NCBI GenBank assembly: GCA_017626045.1
Contig: JAGAJP010000018.1
Span: 1-51,399 of the forward strand
Reading direction: 5' to 3'
From: Muribaculaceae bacterium
GTDB lineage: Bacteria > Bacteroidota > Bacteroidia > Bacteroidales > Muribaculaceae
DNA length: 51,399 nt
Part shown: one piece after another, positions 8,575 to 18,271 of the stretch
Position numbering within the stretch: the first letter of the stretch is position 1
How the letters are laid out: each line of letters begins with the position of its first letter
The notes under the pieces: model-generated
What the model saw: the letters and a program-made list of their open reading frames with translations, nothing else
What the model was told of the DNA's origin: nothing
Database searches by the model: none
Made by a program: the position numbers and the translations under genes

Positions 8575-8779
8575 TGAAGTTGTTTAAACTTATTTACAAA
8601 TGATAAAAAATCCATTGAAGTGTTAAGCCTTCATTTTCTTTAATAACCTTCCGCCATCTTACCGGCGTATTTTCCCCCGCTCATCGGTCACGATGCCCGC
8701 ATCGTTCCCTCTTCACGTGAAAAAATCCACTGGGCAGCCTGACGAAATCTTAATAAAGAAATAGGTTTAAACAACTTCA
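8575..8779. repeat. 21-bp inverted repeats flanking a 163-bp segment
   Basis: The left arm at 8575-8595 contains gaagttgtttaaac, and the right arm at 8759-8779 contains its exact complement gtttaaacaacttc; the full arms match at 20 of 21 positions. The geometry resembles invertible promoter segments or a small non-autonomous element. The left arm lies 28 bp upstream of the DUF3127 start codon. Confidence 0.5.
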
Positions 8780-8848
8780 TTGTTTCAGACTTCAAAATTA
8801 CTGAAAAATCCCCGACAATCCAAATTTTCGACTCATTTATTCGGGAAT

Positions 8849-8886
8849 AAAAATGTCCACGCCTTCGGGAAGGAGTGGACATTTAA
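8849..8886 (-). terminator. Terminator of the efflux-lpxA operon
   Basis: aaatgtccac (8851-8860) pairs with gtggacattt (8875-8884), and an inner stem closes over a cggg loop. On the minus strand the stem is followed by a T-rich run (tttttatt). It begins about 22 bp beyond the lpxA stop. Confidence 0.8.
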
Positions 8887-8906
8887 ATATCGACAGGGGA
8901 TTGGGG

Positions 8907-9752
8907 TCATTCGAATTCCGGCATCGACTGGCGCGCGGCGATGTCGTATTTGTGGCGCTTCAGGAACCGGAGGATGCTGTTGCGCTCGTCAGACTCCGCG
9001 ACATCCTCGAGAATGCGCTTGCAGGCATGGTTGAGCGCGATCTGCGACTGATAGATGTGGCGGTAGCATTTGGCTATGTCGTCGATGATCTCGTTGCTCT
9101 TTCCGTTCTTGCCGAGCACATAGGAGTTGACGCCGAAGTACGCGATGGGGTTGTGTGCCATCACCACATAAGGGGGCACATTTCCGTTTACGCGGCAGCC
9201 GCCTTTCACGAGTACCCAGTCGCCGAGCTCGAAGCCCTCGTGAACGAGAGCCCCCGACGAGAGGATGCAGTAGTCGCCGATGACGCAGTCGCCAGCCACT
9301 TTCACACCGTTGCCGAGCACGCACATATTGCCTATGCTCGAGTCATGTCCGATATGGGACTGAGCGAGGATGTATGATCCGTTGCCGATTCTCGTCGCCT
9401 TGCCCTGATGGATGCTTCGGTTGATGATGACATGCTCGCGGATGCGGTTGTCGTCGCCGATGACAACGAACGACTCCTCGCCCTTCCAGCGGAAGTCCTG
9501 GGGAGTTGCCGCGATGATGCAGCCCTCGTAGATGCGGTTGTTTTTGCCGATTCTCGCGCCCGAGAGAATGCTCGAGTGGGAGTGGATGAAGCAGTTGTCG
9601 CCGATCTCCACGTTCCGGTCGATGTATACGAACGCCCCGACAGTGATGTTGTCGCCGAGAGTCGCTTCCGGATGCACGAATGCCAAAGGTGATATATTAT
9701 TCATAATACTTGAATTTTTAGTTTCGATTTCAAGGTTAAGTGAGTTTTTCAT
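8907..9752 (-). CDS. lpxA: LpxA-type UDP-GlcNAc O-acyltransferase
   Basis: 281 residues from this start. Hexapeptide repeats of a left-handed beta-helix (for example DNITVGAFVYIDRNVEIGDN) run to about residue 200, followed by a helical C-terminus as in LpxA. SHIGHDSSIGN carries the predicted catalytic His of the family. LpxA transfers an acyl chain from ACP to UDP-GlcNAc, the first step of lipid A synthesis. The start at 9752 overlaps the efflux channel stop as ATGA, suggesting coupled translation; an internal ATG at 9704 gives a more usual length of 265 residues and is equally possible. The usual lpxD-lpxC-lpxA cluster is not here, so this may be a second, paralogous acyltransferase. Confidence 0.78.
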   Translation of the reverse strand: MKNSLNLEIETKNSSIMNNISPLAFVHPEATLGDNITVGAFVYIDRNVEIGDNCFIHSHSSILSGARIGKNNRIYEGCIIAATPQDFRWKGEESFVVIGDDNRIREHVIINRSIHQGKATRIGNGSYILAQSHIGHDSSIGNMCVLGNGVKVAGDCVIGDYCILSSGALVHEGFELGDWVLVKGGCRVNGNVPPYVVMAHNPIAYFGVNSYVLGKNGKSNEIIDDIAKCYRHIYQSQIALNHACKRILEDVAESDERNSILRFLKRHKYDIAARQSMPEFE

Positions 9753-11122
9753 CTTCCACCGCCGACAGCCTGGTAAAGGCTGATGAGAGCGGAAGTGTGG
9801 TCGTGCCAGCAGCCGAGGCTCGCGAGCTGCGCCTGCAGGAGGCTGCTTCTTGCCGTCAGCACTTCAAGATATGATGTCTGATGGTTGAGGATGAATAGCT
9901 CGTTGGTGTATTCCACCGATTTCTCGAGCTGTTCAACCTGCATGTCGACGAGCACCTTCTTCTCGCCGCTCTTGGCAATCCTCACGAGAGCGTCGCTGAC
10001 GTCAGCCGCCGCCGACATTACGGCGGTCTCGAAGTTGTTCAGCGCCTGCTGCTGCTGCGCCTTCGCCGCCTTCAGCTGGGCGATGTTCTGGCCTCTGGAG
10101 AACAGGGGTGCTGTAAGGCTACCGGCGAGCTGAATAAACCATTTTCCGGGGTTCATGATCATCGAGCCTATAAGGTTTGTGAAACCACCCTGCGCGGAGA
10201 TGGCGATCGACGGGTAGAAGGCAGCGTGTGCGGAGCTGACGGTATAGAAAGCCGTCGCGAGCGCGCGCTCAGCCGCCGCCACGTCGGGACGTGTGGCGAG
10301 ATAGCTCATGGGGACTCCTGACGACGCCTCGGCGGGGAGAGTCAGAGTCAGGTCCTTTCCAACTTCCCACTGGCGGGGATATGTGTTGAGAAGGAGCGAG
10401 AAACTGTTGTCGACAAGTACAATCTGCTGCTCGAGGTCAGGGATAGTGGAGAGGATGCTGTAGTAGTTTGCACGGCTCTGGACCACCGCCGCCTCGGTGG
10501 TGGTGCCGGCAGCCTTCAGCTGCTCCATGGTCTCCACCTGGTCTTTCCATATCTCGGCGGTTGTCTTGGTGAGTTCGAGCTGACGGTTCAGCAGCACGAG
10601 TGAATAATATGTAGAGGCGACCGCCGTAATGATCTGAGAGCGCACCGCCTGCTCGTAGGCTTGAGTCTGCTCGAGCGAAGCCTTGGCGCCGCGCTTCCGG
10701 TTCAGAATCTTTCCGAACGCGTCTATTTCCCAATTCGCGGCAAGCGGAATGGAGTAGCTCCAGTCCATGTGGCTGCCGCCGTAGGAAGCGGAGCCGCCGT
10801 TCGGCGTCAGCGCCAGCGATGGGAGGTAGGAGAGTTTTGCGCCGAGCAGCTGTGCGTGGGCAATCTCCACGTTCAGGCGCGCATTGTCAAGGTCATTGTT
10901 TGCCGCCAGAGCCTCCTCGATATATCCTCGGAGAATCGGGTCGGTGAATATGTCGTGCCAGCCGAGGTAGGCGAGGCCTGTGGAGTCTTGATTCTCCACA
11001 GCCTGCCTGTAGTCGGCAGCCACCGCGTTGTCGGTGGGCAGCTGATATTTATTGTAGATGTGGCAGCTGCTCAAAGAGAGCGCCAGCAGTGCCACTCCGG
11101 TGTATTTTATTAGTTGTTTCAT
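9749..11122 (-). CDS. Outer-membrane efflux channel lipoprotein (TolC/OprM family)
   Basis: 457 residues. The signal peptide ends in a lipobox (LSLSSC, Cys20), so it is predicted to be anchored in the outer membrane as in OprM/CusC. Two related halves with long helical segments (for example around ARLNVEIAHAQLLGAKLSYLP and MSYLATRPDVAAAERALATAF) form the trimeric beta-barrel and tunnel. It is the third gene of an adaptor-pump-channel operon: only 4 bp separate it from the pump gene, and its stop overlaps the following acyltransferase start. Substrates cannot be read from the sequence. Confidence 0.92.
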   Translation of the reverse strand: MKQLIKYTGVALLALSLSSCHIYNKYQLPTDNAVAADYRQAVENQDSTGLAYLGWHDIFTDPILRGYIEEALAANNDLDNARLNVEIAHAQLLGAKLSYLPSLALTPNGGSASYGGSHMDWSYSIPLAANWEIDAFGKILNRKRGAKASLEQTQAYEQAVRSQIITAVASTYYSLVLLNRQLELTKTTAEIWKDQVETMEQLKAAGTTTEAAVVQSRANYYSILSTIPDLEQQIVLVDNSFSLLLNTYPRQWEVGKDLTLTLPAEASSGVPMSYLATRPDVAAAERALATAFYTVSSAHAAFYPSIAISAQGGFTNLIGSMIMNPGKWFIQLAGSLTAPLFSRGQNIAQLKAAKAQQQQALNNFETAVMSAAADVSDALVRIAKSGEKKVLVDMQVEQLEKSVEYTNELFILNHQTSYLEVLTARSSLLQAQLASLGCWHDHTSALISLYQAVGGGR

Positions 11123-11126
11123 CGGG

Positions 11127-14100
11127 TCAGTCTCTGTTTAACGTATATTGTTCGAGTTCGCTCTTGATCTTTGAATTGTCCTTGTCGGACCATGACGGCG
11201 GAGTGAATTTCTCCTGCAGTGTCTGGAACGCCACGAAGAGAGCCGGCACAATCAACACCTGTAGAATCATGCCGATGAGCATACCTCCGATGGCACCGGT
11301 TCCGAGCGCCTGGTTGCCGTTGGCTCCGGCACCTGCGGCGAACATCATAGGCAGAAGGCCGATGATGAGAGCCAGAGACGTCATGAGGATAGGCCTCAGA
11401 CGGGCTACGGCTCCCTGGATTGCCGACTTGGTGATGCTCATGCCGGTGCGGCGTCTGTCGAGAGCGTACTCCACGATAAGGATGGCGTTCTTGGCAAGAA
11501 GACCGATAAGCATGATGAGCGCGATCTGGAGATAGATGTTGTTGTCAATGCCCCTCATGTTGGCGAAGATGAAGGTGCCCATAAGTCCGAACGGAATCGA
11601 GAGGATAACCGCCCAAGGCACAATGTAGCTTTCATACTGAGCCGAAAGGATGAGGTATACGAACACGAGCACGAGAAGGAAGACAGTGGCTGTTCCGCCG
11701 CTGCCACCCGAAGCCTCCTCACGTGTCATGCCGGAGAACTCGAAGTCGAATCCGGTGGGGAGTGTCTCCTCGGCGACGCGGTTGATGGCGGCGATCGCCT
11801 CACCCGAAGAGTAACCCTCGGCGGGAGTACCGGTGACCTGGATGGCGGTGAACATGTTGAAACGGTTGATGACGTCAGGGCCGTAGATTCGCTTCAGGTG
11901 CACGAAGTTGTCGATCGGCGCCATCTCGTTGCCGTTGCGGACCTTGATCTGCTTGAGGGTCTCGGGGCTTACGCGAGCCTCGGGGGATGCCTGCATCATC
12001 ACACGGTAAAGCTTTCCGAAACTGTTGAAGTTCGAGATGTACATACCGCCATAGTATCCCTGAAGCGCCGAGAGGACTGCATTCTGCGTCAGACCCGCCT
12101 GCTTCACCTTCGGCACGTCGATCTCAACGAGATACTGCGGGAAGGTGGGGTTGAAGGTTGAGTATGCCATCTGAATCTCCGGCTGCTGGTTGAGCGCGCC
12201 GATAAACTTCTGGTAAATCTCGAAGAACTTGTCGAGCGAACCGCCTGTCTTGTCCTCGAGCTTGAGCTCGAAGCCGTTGGTGGCGGAGTAGCCGGAAATC
12301 ATAGGCGGCTGGAAGAACATCACGCTTGCGTCGGTGATTCCGGAACACATAGCGTATAGTCTCTGAAGCACAGCCGACGCGGACTGGTCCGGCTTCTTGC
12401 GTTCGTCCCAAGGCTTGAGCTTGATGATAAACGAGCCGTAAGTGTTACCCTGGCTACCGCTGATGAATGAGTAGCCTGTGATGCTTGTGCGGCTGTCGAC
12501 CTCGGGAATCTGTCCGATGATGGAATCGATGTCGTCCATGATTCGCTGAGTGCGTTCCTGCGAGGAAGCGGGGGGAAGCGTCACGGCGCCCATGATTGTA
12601 CCGGTGTCCTCGGTGGGCACAAGTCCGGTCGGGGTGATGCTCATGAGCCATACGAGCACTGCGATGGATGCAGCCACGACTCCGAATGAGATAGCCTTGT
12701 GGTGGGTGAACCATTGAGTCGCGGTCTTGTATTTCGAGAGGAGCGCGTCAAACGACACGTTGAACCAATAGAAGAATCTCTTGATGAAACCCTGCTTCTC
12801 CTTGTTTTCGGTCTTTGTTCCGTCAGCCTCAAATTCCTTAAGCGGGTCGTCTTCCGCGCCCTCCTTCTTGTGTGGCTTCAGGAATATCGCGCACAGGGCA
12901 GGGGAGAGGGTAAGCGCGTTGAGTGCCGAAAGACCGATAGCCATCGCCATCGTGAGGCCGAACTGTCGGTAGAAGATACCCGAAGTGCCGGGAAGGAACG
13001 AAACGGGAATGAACACGAGCATCATCACGAGAGTGATAGACACAAGAGCCGAGCCGATCTCGCTCATAGCGTCGATGGAAGCCTTGCGCGCCGACTGGTA
13101 GCCCTCGTCGAGCTTCGCATGCACCGCCTCCACCACCACTATCGCGTCGTCGACCACAATCGCAATCGCGAGCACAAGAGCGGAGAGGGTAAGGAGGTTG
13201 AGGGTAAATCCGAATATGAAGAGGAGGAAGAATGTGCCTATCAACGCCACGGGGATGGCAATCATAGGAATGATGGTGGAGCGGAAATCCTGGAGGAATA
13301 TGAACACCACCACAAACACGAGAATGAACGCCTCGATAAGAGTCTTGAACACCTCATGCATTGAAGCGAAGAGGAAGTCGTTGGCGCTCATGGTGGTCTC
13401 GAGTCTCAGGCCCTGGGGTAGGCTCTTGCGGGCGTTTTCCTGCAGTTTCTCGATGTTCTTGATTACCTGCGTAGCGTTTGATCCGGCAGCCTGGAACACG
13501 ATAGCCGCAGAACCGATATGTCCGTCCTCACGGCTACCGAAGCCGTAGCTTACCTTACCGAGCTCGATGTCGGCGACATCGCTGAGGCGAAGGATTTCGC
13601 CGTCTTTGGTGGCGCGGATCACTATGTCTTCAAACTCCTTCTCGTTCTGAAGACGTCCTTTGTAGCGCATGGTATACTGGAACGTCTGGTTTCCCTGCTC
13701 GCCGAAGGCACCGGGGGCAGCCTCGATGTTCTGCTCGGCGAGGGCGGCAGAGATGTCGCTCGGCATCAGGCCGTATTGAGCCATCACGTCGGGCTTGAGC
13801 CAAATACGCATCGAGTAGTCGGCACCGAAAGCCATGGCGTCACCGACGCCCGACACACGCTTGATCTCCGGGATGATGTTGATAAGCATGTAGTTGTCGA
13901 TAAACTGGCTTGAATAGGTGTCGGTCTCGTCGTATAGCGCCATAACCATGAGCATGGAGCTCTGGCGCTTCTGGGTGATCACACCCACCTGGTTGACTTC
14001 GGCAGGCAGATAAGCCGCCGCCTTGGCAACACGGTTCTGGACGTCGACCGCCGCCATGTCGGGATCCATGCCCTGCTTGAAATATACCTGAATGGAAGCC

Positions 14101-14363
14101 GAGCCGTTGTTGGCAGCCGACGACACCATATAGTCCATGTTTTCAGCACCGTTGATCTGCTCCTCAAGAGGGGCGATGACGGAGTTGAGCACTGCCTGGG
14201 CGGAAGCGCCCGTATAGTTGGTGCTCACCATGATGGTGGGCGGAGCGATGTCGGGATACTGCTCGATGGCAAGTCCGGATAATCCCAGGACACCGAAAAT
14301 GACGATGAAAATAGAAATCACCGTCGACAGCACCGGTTTGTTTATGAATCTGTCAAGTCTCAT
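11127..14363 (-). CDS. RND efflux pump, AcrB/MexB (HAE1) type
   Basis: 1078 residues, the normal size for the family. It shows the N-terminal amphipathic start MRLDRFINKP, the first membrane helix, a large periplasmic loop, and the transmembrane motif AIAIVVDDAIVVVEAV with Asp405 and Asp406, the proton-relay pair of hydrophobe/amphiphile pumps. A second half repeats the layout and ends in a cytoplasmic tail. The protein exports drugs, bile salts or similar compounds across both membranes with the adaptor upstream (9-bp gap) and the channel downstream (4-bp gap). Confidence 0.94.
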   Translation of the reverse strand: MRLDRFINKPVLSTVISIFIVIFGVLGLSGLAIEQYPDIAPPTIMVSTNYTGASAQAVLNSVIAPLEEQINGAENMDYMVSSAANNGSASIQVYFKQGMDPDMAAVDVQNRVAKAAAYLPAEVNQVGVITQKRQSSMLMVMALYDETDTYSSQFIDNYMLINIIPEIKRVSGVGDAMAFGADYSMRIWLKPDVMAQYGLMPSDISAALAEQNIEAAPGAFGEQGNQTFQYTMRYKGRLQNEKEFEDIVIRATKDGEILRLSDVADIELGKVSYGFGSREDGHIGSAAIVFQAAGSNATQVIKNIEKLQENARKSLPQGLRLETTMSANDFLFASMHEVFKTLIEAFILVFVVVFIFLQDFRSTIIPMIAIPVALIGTFFLLFIFGFTLNLLTLSALVLAIAIVVDDAIVVVEAVHAKLDEGYQSARKASIDAMSEIGSALVSITLVMMLVFIPVSFLPGTSGIFYRQFGLTMAMAIGLSALNALTLSPALCAIFLKPHKKEGAEDDPLKEFEADGTKTENKEKQGFIKRFFYWFNVSFDALLSKYKTATQWFTHHKAISFGVVAASIAVLVWLMSITPTGLVPTEDTGTIMGAVTLPPASSQERTQRIMDDIDSIIGQIPEVDSRTSITGYSFISGSQGNTYGSFIIKLKPWDERKKPDQSASAVLQRLYAMCSGITDASVMFFQPPMISGYSATNGFELKLEDKTGGSLDKFFEIYQKFIGALNQQPEIQMAYSTFNPTFPQYLVEIDVPKVKQAGLTQNAVLSALQGYYGGMYISNFNSFGKLYRVMMQASPEARVSPETLKQIKVRNGNEMAPIDNFVHLKRIYGPDVINRFNMFTAIQVTGTPAEGYSSGEAIAAINRVAEETLPTGFDFEFSGMTREEASGGSGGTATVFLLVLVFVYLILSAQYESYIVPWAVILSIPFGLMGTFIFANMRGIDNNIYLQIALIMLIGLLAKNAILIVEYALDRRRTGMSITKSAIQGAVARLRPILMTSLALIIGLLPMMFAAGAGANGNQALGTGAIGGMLIGMILQVLIVPALFVAFQTLQEKFTPPSWSDKDNSKIKSELEQYTLNRD

Positions 14364-14372
14364 GAGTCTGTC

Positions 14373-15497
14373 TTACTTTTTAGGCGTGATTACCATGCCG
14401 TCTTTAACTGTAGAGCCTACACCTTCGATTACAATGACATCACCGGGCTTCAGGCCTTTTGTCACAATGTAGTTTACGCCGTCGCTCTTGGTGTCGATCT
14501 CGATGGGAGACTGGTGCACTTTGGAGCTGTCGCCGAGCACATATACGAATTTCATGTCCTGAAGCTCGAAAGTAGCTTTCTGAGGAATGGTAATCACACC
14601 TCTGTTGATGCTCGGGAGGAGTACCTGTCCGGTATTTCCGCTGCGAAGCATACCGTCGGGGTTTGCGAAAGCCGCCTTCACGGTAGCGCTGCCGGTGGCG
14701 GGGTCGAGCACACCGGAGATGGAGATGATACGTCCCGGCTGGCTGTAGATTTCACCGTTGGCGAGTTTGAGCTGCACCGCGGGGAGGGAGTCGAGCACCT
14801 GAGTCATGCTCCGGCGGCCGTTGTCGGTGAGCGCCAGAATTTCCTTCTCGGTCATTGAGAAGTAAGCCTCCATCTCGCCGTTGTTTGAAAGCATTGTGAG
14901 GAGCGTCTGAGGAGTCACGAGAGAGCCTTCCTTGTTGTCGATGGTGCCGACCACTCCGGAGGCCGGAGCCTTGACGAGAGTGTAGGAGAGGTTTTTCTCG
15001 CTTGAGGTCAGGTTTGCCCTTGCTTGTCCGAGCTGTGCCTTTGCAGCGTTGAGCTGGTCAACGCTTGTCTGGTAAGCGGAACCGGATATAATATTCTTGT
15101 CGAAAAGAATCTTGTTGTTGTCGGCGTTGGTCTGGGCGGTGTTGACGTTTGCCTGCGCCACAGCGACAGCGGCCCTTGCGGCGTCAACGGCAGCCTGGAG
15201 CTGCACCTGGTCGATGGTGAAAAGAAGCTGGCCGGCGGCGACCTTCTGTCCTTCCTTTACATGTACTTTTGTCAGAAAACCTGTGATCTGCGGACGAATT
15301 TCCACATCGTTCTTTCCGTGCAGAGTCGCCGGATAGTTGGTGTTGAGATCAGCGTCAGATTCGCTAACAGTCAGAGTTGCGAGTTCAGGCGCGGTCTTTT
15401 GTCCCGTCTGGTTGTCTCCCTTGCATGAAGTCATGCAAAGGCCACCGCATGCCAATAGCAGCGTGCAGATTGAAATTGTCTTCATTTTGCTGTTCAT
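14373..15497 (-). CDS. RND efflux periplasmic adaptor (membrane fusion protein)
   Basis: 374 residues with a lipoprotein signal (lipobox MTSC, Cys25). It has the AcrA layout: a split lipoyl domain (GFLTKVHVKEGQKVAAGQ near 92-109 and its partner near VKAPASGVVGTI), a helical hairpin between them, and beta-barrel and membrane-proximal parts behind. It is the first gene of the efflux operon and bridges pump and channel. A -7-like promoter box lies about 40 bp upstream. No regulator gene sits next to it. Confidence 0.93.
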   Translation of the reverse strand: MNSKMKTISICTLLLACGGLCMTSCKGDNQTGQKTAPELATLTVSESDADLNTNYPATLHGKNDVEIRPQITGFLTKVHVKEGQKVAAGQLLFTIDQVQLQAAVDAARAAVAVAQANVNTAQTNADNNKILFDKNIISGSAYQTSVDQLNAAKAQLGQARANLTSSEKNLSYTLVKAPASGVVGTIDNKEGSLVTPQTLLTMLSNNGEMEAYFSMTEKEILALTDNGRRSMTQVLDSLPAVQLKLANGEIYSQPGRIISISGVLDPATGSATVKAAFANPDGMLRSGNTGQVLLPSINRGVITIPQKATFELQDMKFVYVLGDSSKVHQSPIEIDTKSDGVNYIVTKGLKPGDVIVIEGVGSTVKDGMVITPKK

Positions 15498-15535
15498 TGA
15501 TATTGTTATCTGTTTTTCATTTCAAAATTAGAGTG

Positions 15536-15543
15536 CAAATATA
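15536..15543 (-). promoter_or_regulatory. -7 box upstream of the efflux operon
   Basis: TATATTTG on the minus strand fits TAnnTTTG and lies 38 bp upstream of the adaptor start. I see no good TTTG -33 element at the expected distance, so the promoter may be weak or activator-dependent. Confidence 0.4.
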
Positions 15544-15630
15544 CTAATTTTTTGCCAATAATTCATTTTTTAATCGGATGTTTGTCTAAAATTAGTTAAG
15601 AAATCCGCAATAACGAACAAAAAAAGCAAC

Positions 15631-15663
15631 GGGTCGTGAAGTTCGGTCAGGACTTCACGACCC
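15631..15663 (-). terminator. Terminator of ftsH
   Basis: gggtcgtgaagt (15631-15642) and acttcacgaccc (15652-15663) give a perfect 12-bp stem with a 9-base loop, 24 bp beyond the ftsH stop. On the minus strand gttgcTTTTTTTg follows. Confidence 0.87.
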
Positions 15664-15687
15664 ATCGTGGGCTTAATTGGTAATGAA

Positions 15688-17718
15688 TCAAACTCGGTCT
15701 TTGGGAACGAACGGCGGGGGAGTGCCGGCATCGGTGTCGCCGGAGTGGTTATCACCAGCTTCCACCGCTTTTTTCTGCTCCTCTTTCCGGTTGATTTCGA
15801 TGATTTCGTCGGTGCGGCTTTTCCATTTCCTGGGGCCGAGGATCGCCTGGACATCATCGTGGTAGATGACTTCCTTTTTCACGAGGAGGTCACGGATTTC
15901 GTTGTGCTGTTTTGCAAATTCCCTCAGAATCTCTTTCGCGCGCTCGTATTGCGAGTTGATGATACGTATCACCTCATCGTCGATCATCTTCGCGGTGTCT
16001 TCGCTGTATGGCTTTGTGAAGCCATATTCCTGGCCTGTGGAGTCATTGTAGTTCACATTGGGGAGCTTGTCGCTCATGCCATACATCATAACCATTGCTC
16101 TTGCGAGTTTGGTAGTCTTTTCAAGGTCGTCGGAGGCTCCGGTTCCGATCTGTCCGAGGAAAACCTCCTCGGCGGCTCTTCCTCCGAGCATCCCGCACAT
16201 AGTGTCGAGAAGTGCCTGAGTGGGGATAATCTGGCGAGCCTCGGGAGCATACCAGGCAGCTCCGAGCGCCCTTCCCCTTGGCACTATTGTTACCTTTACG
16301 AGGGGATTGCCGTATTCAATCATCCAGCTGATGGTGGCGTGTCCTGCCTCATGTGTGGCGATGGCGAATTTTTCCTCGTCAGTAATCACGCGCGACCTCT
16401 TTTCAAGTCCGCCCACGATTCTGTCGATCGCAGCCATGAAGTCATCCCACTCCACCGCCTGCTTGTTGTTTCGCGCAGCGATGAGAGCCGCTTCGTTGCA
16501 GACGTTTGCTATGTCGGCGCCGGAGAATCCCTGAGTCTGACGCGCGAGCTGCTCCACGTCGAGGCGGGAGTTTACCTTTATATTGCGGAGGTGGACGTTG
16601 AAAATCTCCACACGGTCGCTGAGTTCGGGGAGATCCACATATATCTGACGGTCAAACCTTCCGGGACGCAGGAGCGCCTTGTCGAGCATATCGGCGCGGT
16701 TGGTTGCCGCAAGCACAATGACACCGTTGTTCGAGCCGAATCCGTCCATCTCCGTTAGCATCTGGTTGAGAGTGTTCTCGCGCTCGTCGTTGCTCCCCAT
16801 GTTGGGGTTCTTGCCTCTCGCGCGGCCCACGGCATCAATCTCATCAATGAATACAATGCAAGGAGCCTTGTCCTTTGCCTGCTTGAAAAGGTCTCTTACA
16901 CGAGCCGCACCGACACCGACAAACATCTCGACGAAATCCGAGCCGGAGAGAGACAGGAACGGCACTCCCGCCTCGCCGGCAACTGCCTTGGCGAGAAGAG
17001 TCTTACCGGTGCCCGGAGGGCCGACAAGAAGCGCGCCACGGGGAATCTTGGCGCCGAGCTCGGTGTATCGCTGTGGATTCTTGAGAAACTCGACAATCTC
17101 CTCAATCTCGACTTTCGCCTCGGCGAGACCTGCCACGTCCTTGAATGTCACGTCTGTGCCGTTGTCTTTGTCGAATATGCGAGCCTTCGATTTACCGACG
17201 CTGAAAATGCCTCCACCGCCACCGGCTCCGCCACTCATTCGGCGCGACATATAGACCATGATGGCGATAAAAAGTATAATGGGACCGAAATACCAGAAAA
17301 TCTTCATCAGATCGCTGCTCTTCTCATATTTCACAGAAATCTCGGGCTTCCCTTCCTTGGATAGTTCTTCATTCCAGACATCAATCTTGTCCTGGATCTT
17401 ATTGCTGCTTGGAATAGTCGTCTTGAGTCTCTTTTCGGAATCAGGACCCTGACCTTCGCGGTCCATTTTCAGACGTTTCGCGCCAGCCTTGGTGAGGACA
17501 CCTACCGCCACGCCGGATTCCGGCACTACTTCGATTTTTGAGATGTCACCGGCCTTCGCGGCGGCCTCGAATTCTGTCCAGTCCACGCTTTTTGTCTGGC
17601 TGCTGTCTTGAAAATAATATAGCCCGAATAGGCAAGCGATGATGAGCAGGTACATCCAGTACATGCCGAACATCGATTTCTTTCCGGGGTTACTGTTCTT
17701 GTTTGGAATCAGTCCCAT
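15688..17718 (-). CDS. ftsH: ATP-dependent zinc metalloprotease FtsH
   Basis: 676 residues. There are two N-terminal membrane helices (about 18-36 and 139-158) with a periplasmic domain between them, a Gly-rich linker, an AAA+ domain (Walker A GPPGTGKT 233-240, Walker B IVFIDEID near 288, second region of homology near 340-356), and the zinc site HEAGH at 456-460. FtsH forms membrane hexamers that degrade misfolded membrane proteins and short-lived regulators. It follows rsfS with a 34-bp gap and ends in a strong terminator. The C-terminal tail is charged and ends in [10 protein letters not shown]. Confidence 0.96.
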   Translation of the reverse strand: MGLIPNKNSNPGKKSMFGMYWMYLLIIACLFGLYYFQDSSQTKSVDWTEFEAAAKAGDISKIEVVPESGVAVGVLTKAGAKRLKMDREGQGPDSEKRLKTTIPSSNKIQDKIDVWNEELSKEGKPEISVKYEKSSDLMKIFWYFGPIILFIAIMVYMSRRMSGGAGGGGGIFSVGKSKARIFDKDNGTDVTFKDVAGLAEAKVEIEEIVEFLKNPQRYTELGAKIPRGALLVGPPGTGKTLLAKAVAGEAGVPFLSLSGSDFVEMFVGVGAARVRDLFKQAKDKAPCIVFIDEIDAVGRARGKNPNMGSNDERENTLNQMLTEMDGFGSNNGVIVLAATNRADMLDKALLRPGRFDRQIYVDLPELSDRVEIFNVHLRNIKVNSRLDVEQLARQTQGFSGADIANVCNEAALIAARNNKQAVEWDDFMAAIDRIVGGLEKRSRVITDEEKFAIATHEAGHATISWMIEYGNPLVKVTIVPRGRALGAAWYAPEARQIIPTQALLDTMCGMLGGRAAEEVFLGQIGTGASDDLEKTTKLARAMVMMYGMSDKLPNVNYNDSTGQEYGFTKPYSEDTAKMIDDEVIRIINSQYERAKEILREFAKQHNEIRDLLVKKEVIYHDDVQAILGPRKWKSRTDEIIEINRKEEQKKAVEAGDNHSGDTDAGTPPPFVPKDRV

Positions 17719-17752
17719 AGTTATATTGAGGTTGTTTACTTAATCGGTTGAA

Positions 17753-18103
17753 TTAATCCTGGTCGGGAATTCTGGTGCAGGGAGCGTCGCTCCAGAGTTC
17801 TTCTATTCTGTAGAAACTGCGGGTGTCGGGTAGAAAGATGTGCACCATAGTGTCGCCGTAGTCCACTACAATCCACTGGCTGTTGCGGTAACCTTCGTAG
17901 TTGACGGGTTTTTCACCGGTCTTGACCCGTACTTCCTCCATCACGCTGTCGGCTATCGCACTGACCTGCGTCGTGGAGTTGCCGGTGCAAATTATGAAAC
18001 TGCCGGTTGGCGCCCCGTCGACTTTCGTGAGGTCAAGCACGCTGATTTCGTGTCCTTTCTTGTCTTGAATAGCGTTGATTATTACGTCTGAAAGATTTGT
18101 CAT
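17753..18103 (-). CDS. rsfS: Ribosomal silencing factor RsfS
   Basis: 116 residues, whole-length RsfS/YbeB (DUF143) domain with the typical stretches ISVLDLTKVDGAPTGSFIICTG and the C-terminal YGDTMVHIFLPDTRSFYRIEELW. RsfS binds ribosomal protein L14 and blocks 30S-50S joining during starvation or stationary phase. It sits immediately upstream of ftsH, an arrangement common in Bacteroidetes, and is probably cotranscribed with it. Confidence 0.93.
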   Translation of the reverse strand: MTNLSDVIINAIQDKKGHEISVLDLTKVDGAPTGSFIICTGNSTTQVSAIADSVMEEVRVKTGEKPVNYEGYRNSQWIVVDYGDTMVHIFLPDTRSFYRIEELWSDAPCTRIPDQD

Positions 18104-18173
18104 ATTTATTAATTTACTCTATGTTTCCCTATTCATCCTTAACATATAACAATTATCAAGCCAAAAATATCTA

Positions 18174-18203
18174 AGGAGGAGCGCGCGGCGGCACGCTCCT
18201 CCT
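18174..18203 (-). terminator. Hairpin downstream of sodB
   Basis: aggaggagcg (18174-18183) pairs with cgctcctcct (18194-18203) over a 10-base GC-rich loop, 53 bp beyond the sodB stop. A short T-rich run (atatttttgg) follows on the minus strand. It probably separates sodB from rsfS-ftsH. Confidence 0.55.
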
Positions 18204-18223
18204 GCATGTTGTCAATAAAGTCT

Positions 18224-18271
18224 GCCATCTGTCAGATGTTTCGAAACCGCCATCCGTCAGAGGTTTTCGAA
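18224..18271. repeat. Imperfect duplication of the sodB 3' end
   Basis: gccatctgtcagatgtttcgaa (18224-18245, quoted here in parts: gccatctgtcag / atgtttcgaa) resembles gccatccgtcag / aggttttcgaa at 18249-18271. The second copy contains the sodB stop codon and last four codons, so the first looks like a diverged tandem copy of the gene's tail. Confidence 0.5.

Larger units (their letters stand above)
8548..8906. other. Non-coding spacer with widely spaced inverted repeat and a terminator
   Basis: No coding frame is supported. The spacer holds a pair of 21-bp inverted arms (8575-8595 and 8759-8779, 20 of 21 identical) 163 bp apart, and the terminator of the efflux operon at 8851-8884. I found no TAnnTTTG box inside the segment between the arms. 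Confidence 0.6.

Noticed and set aside
15667..16758. Open frame of 363 codons on the plus strand opposite ftsH
   Set aside because: Antisense of conserved ftsH, no motif.
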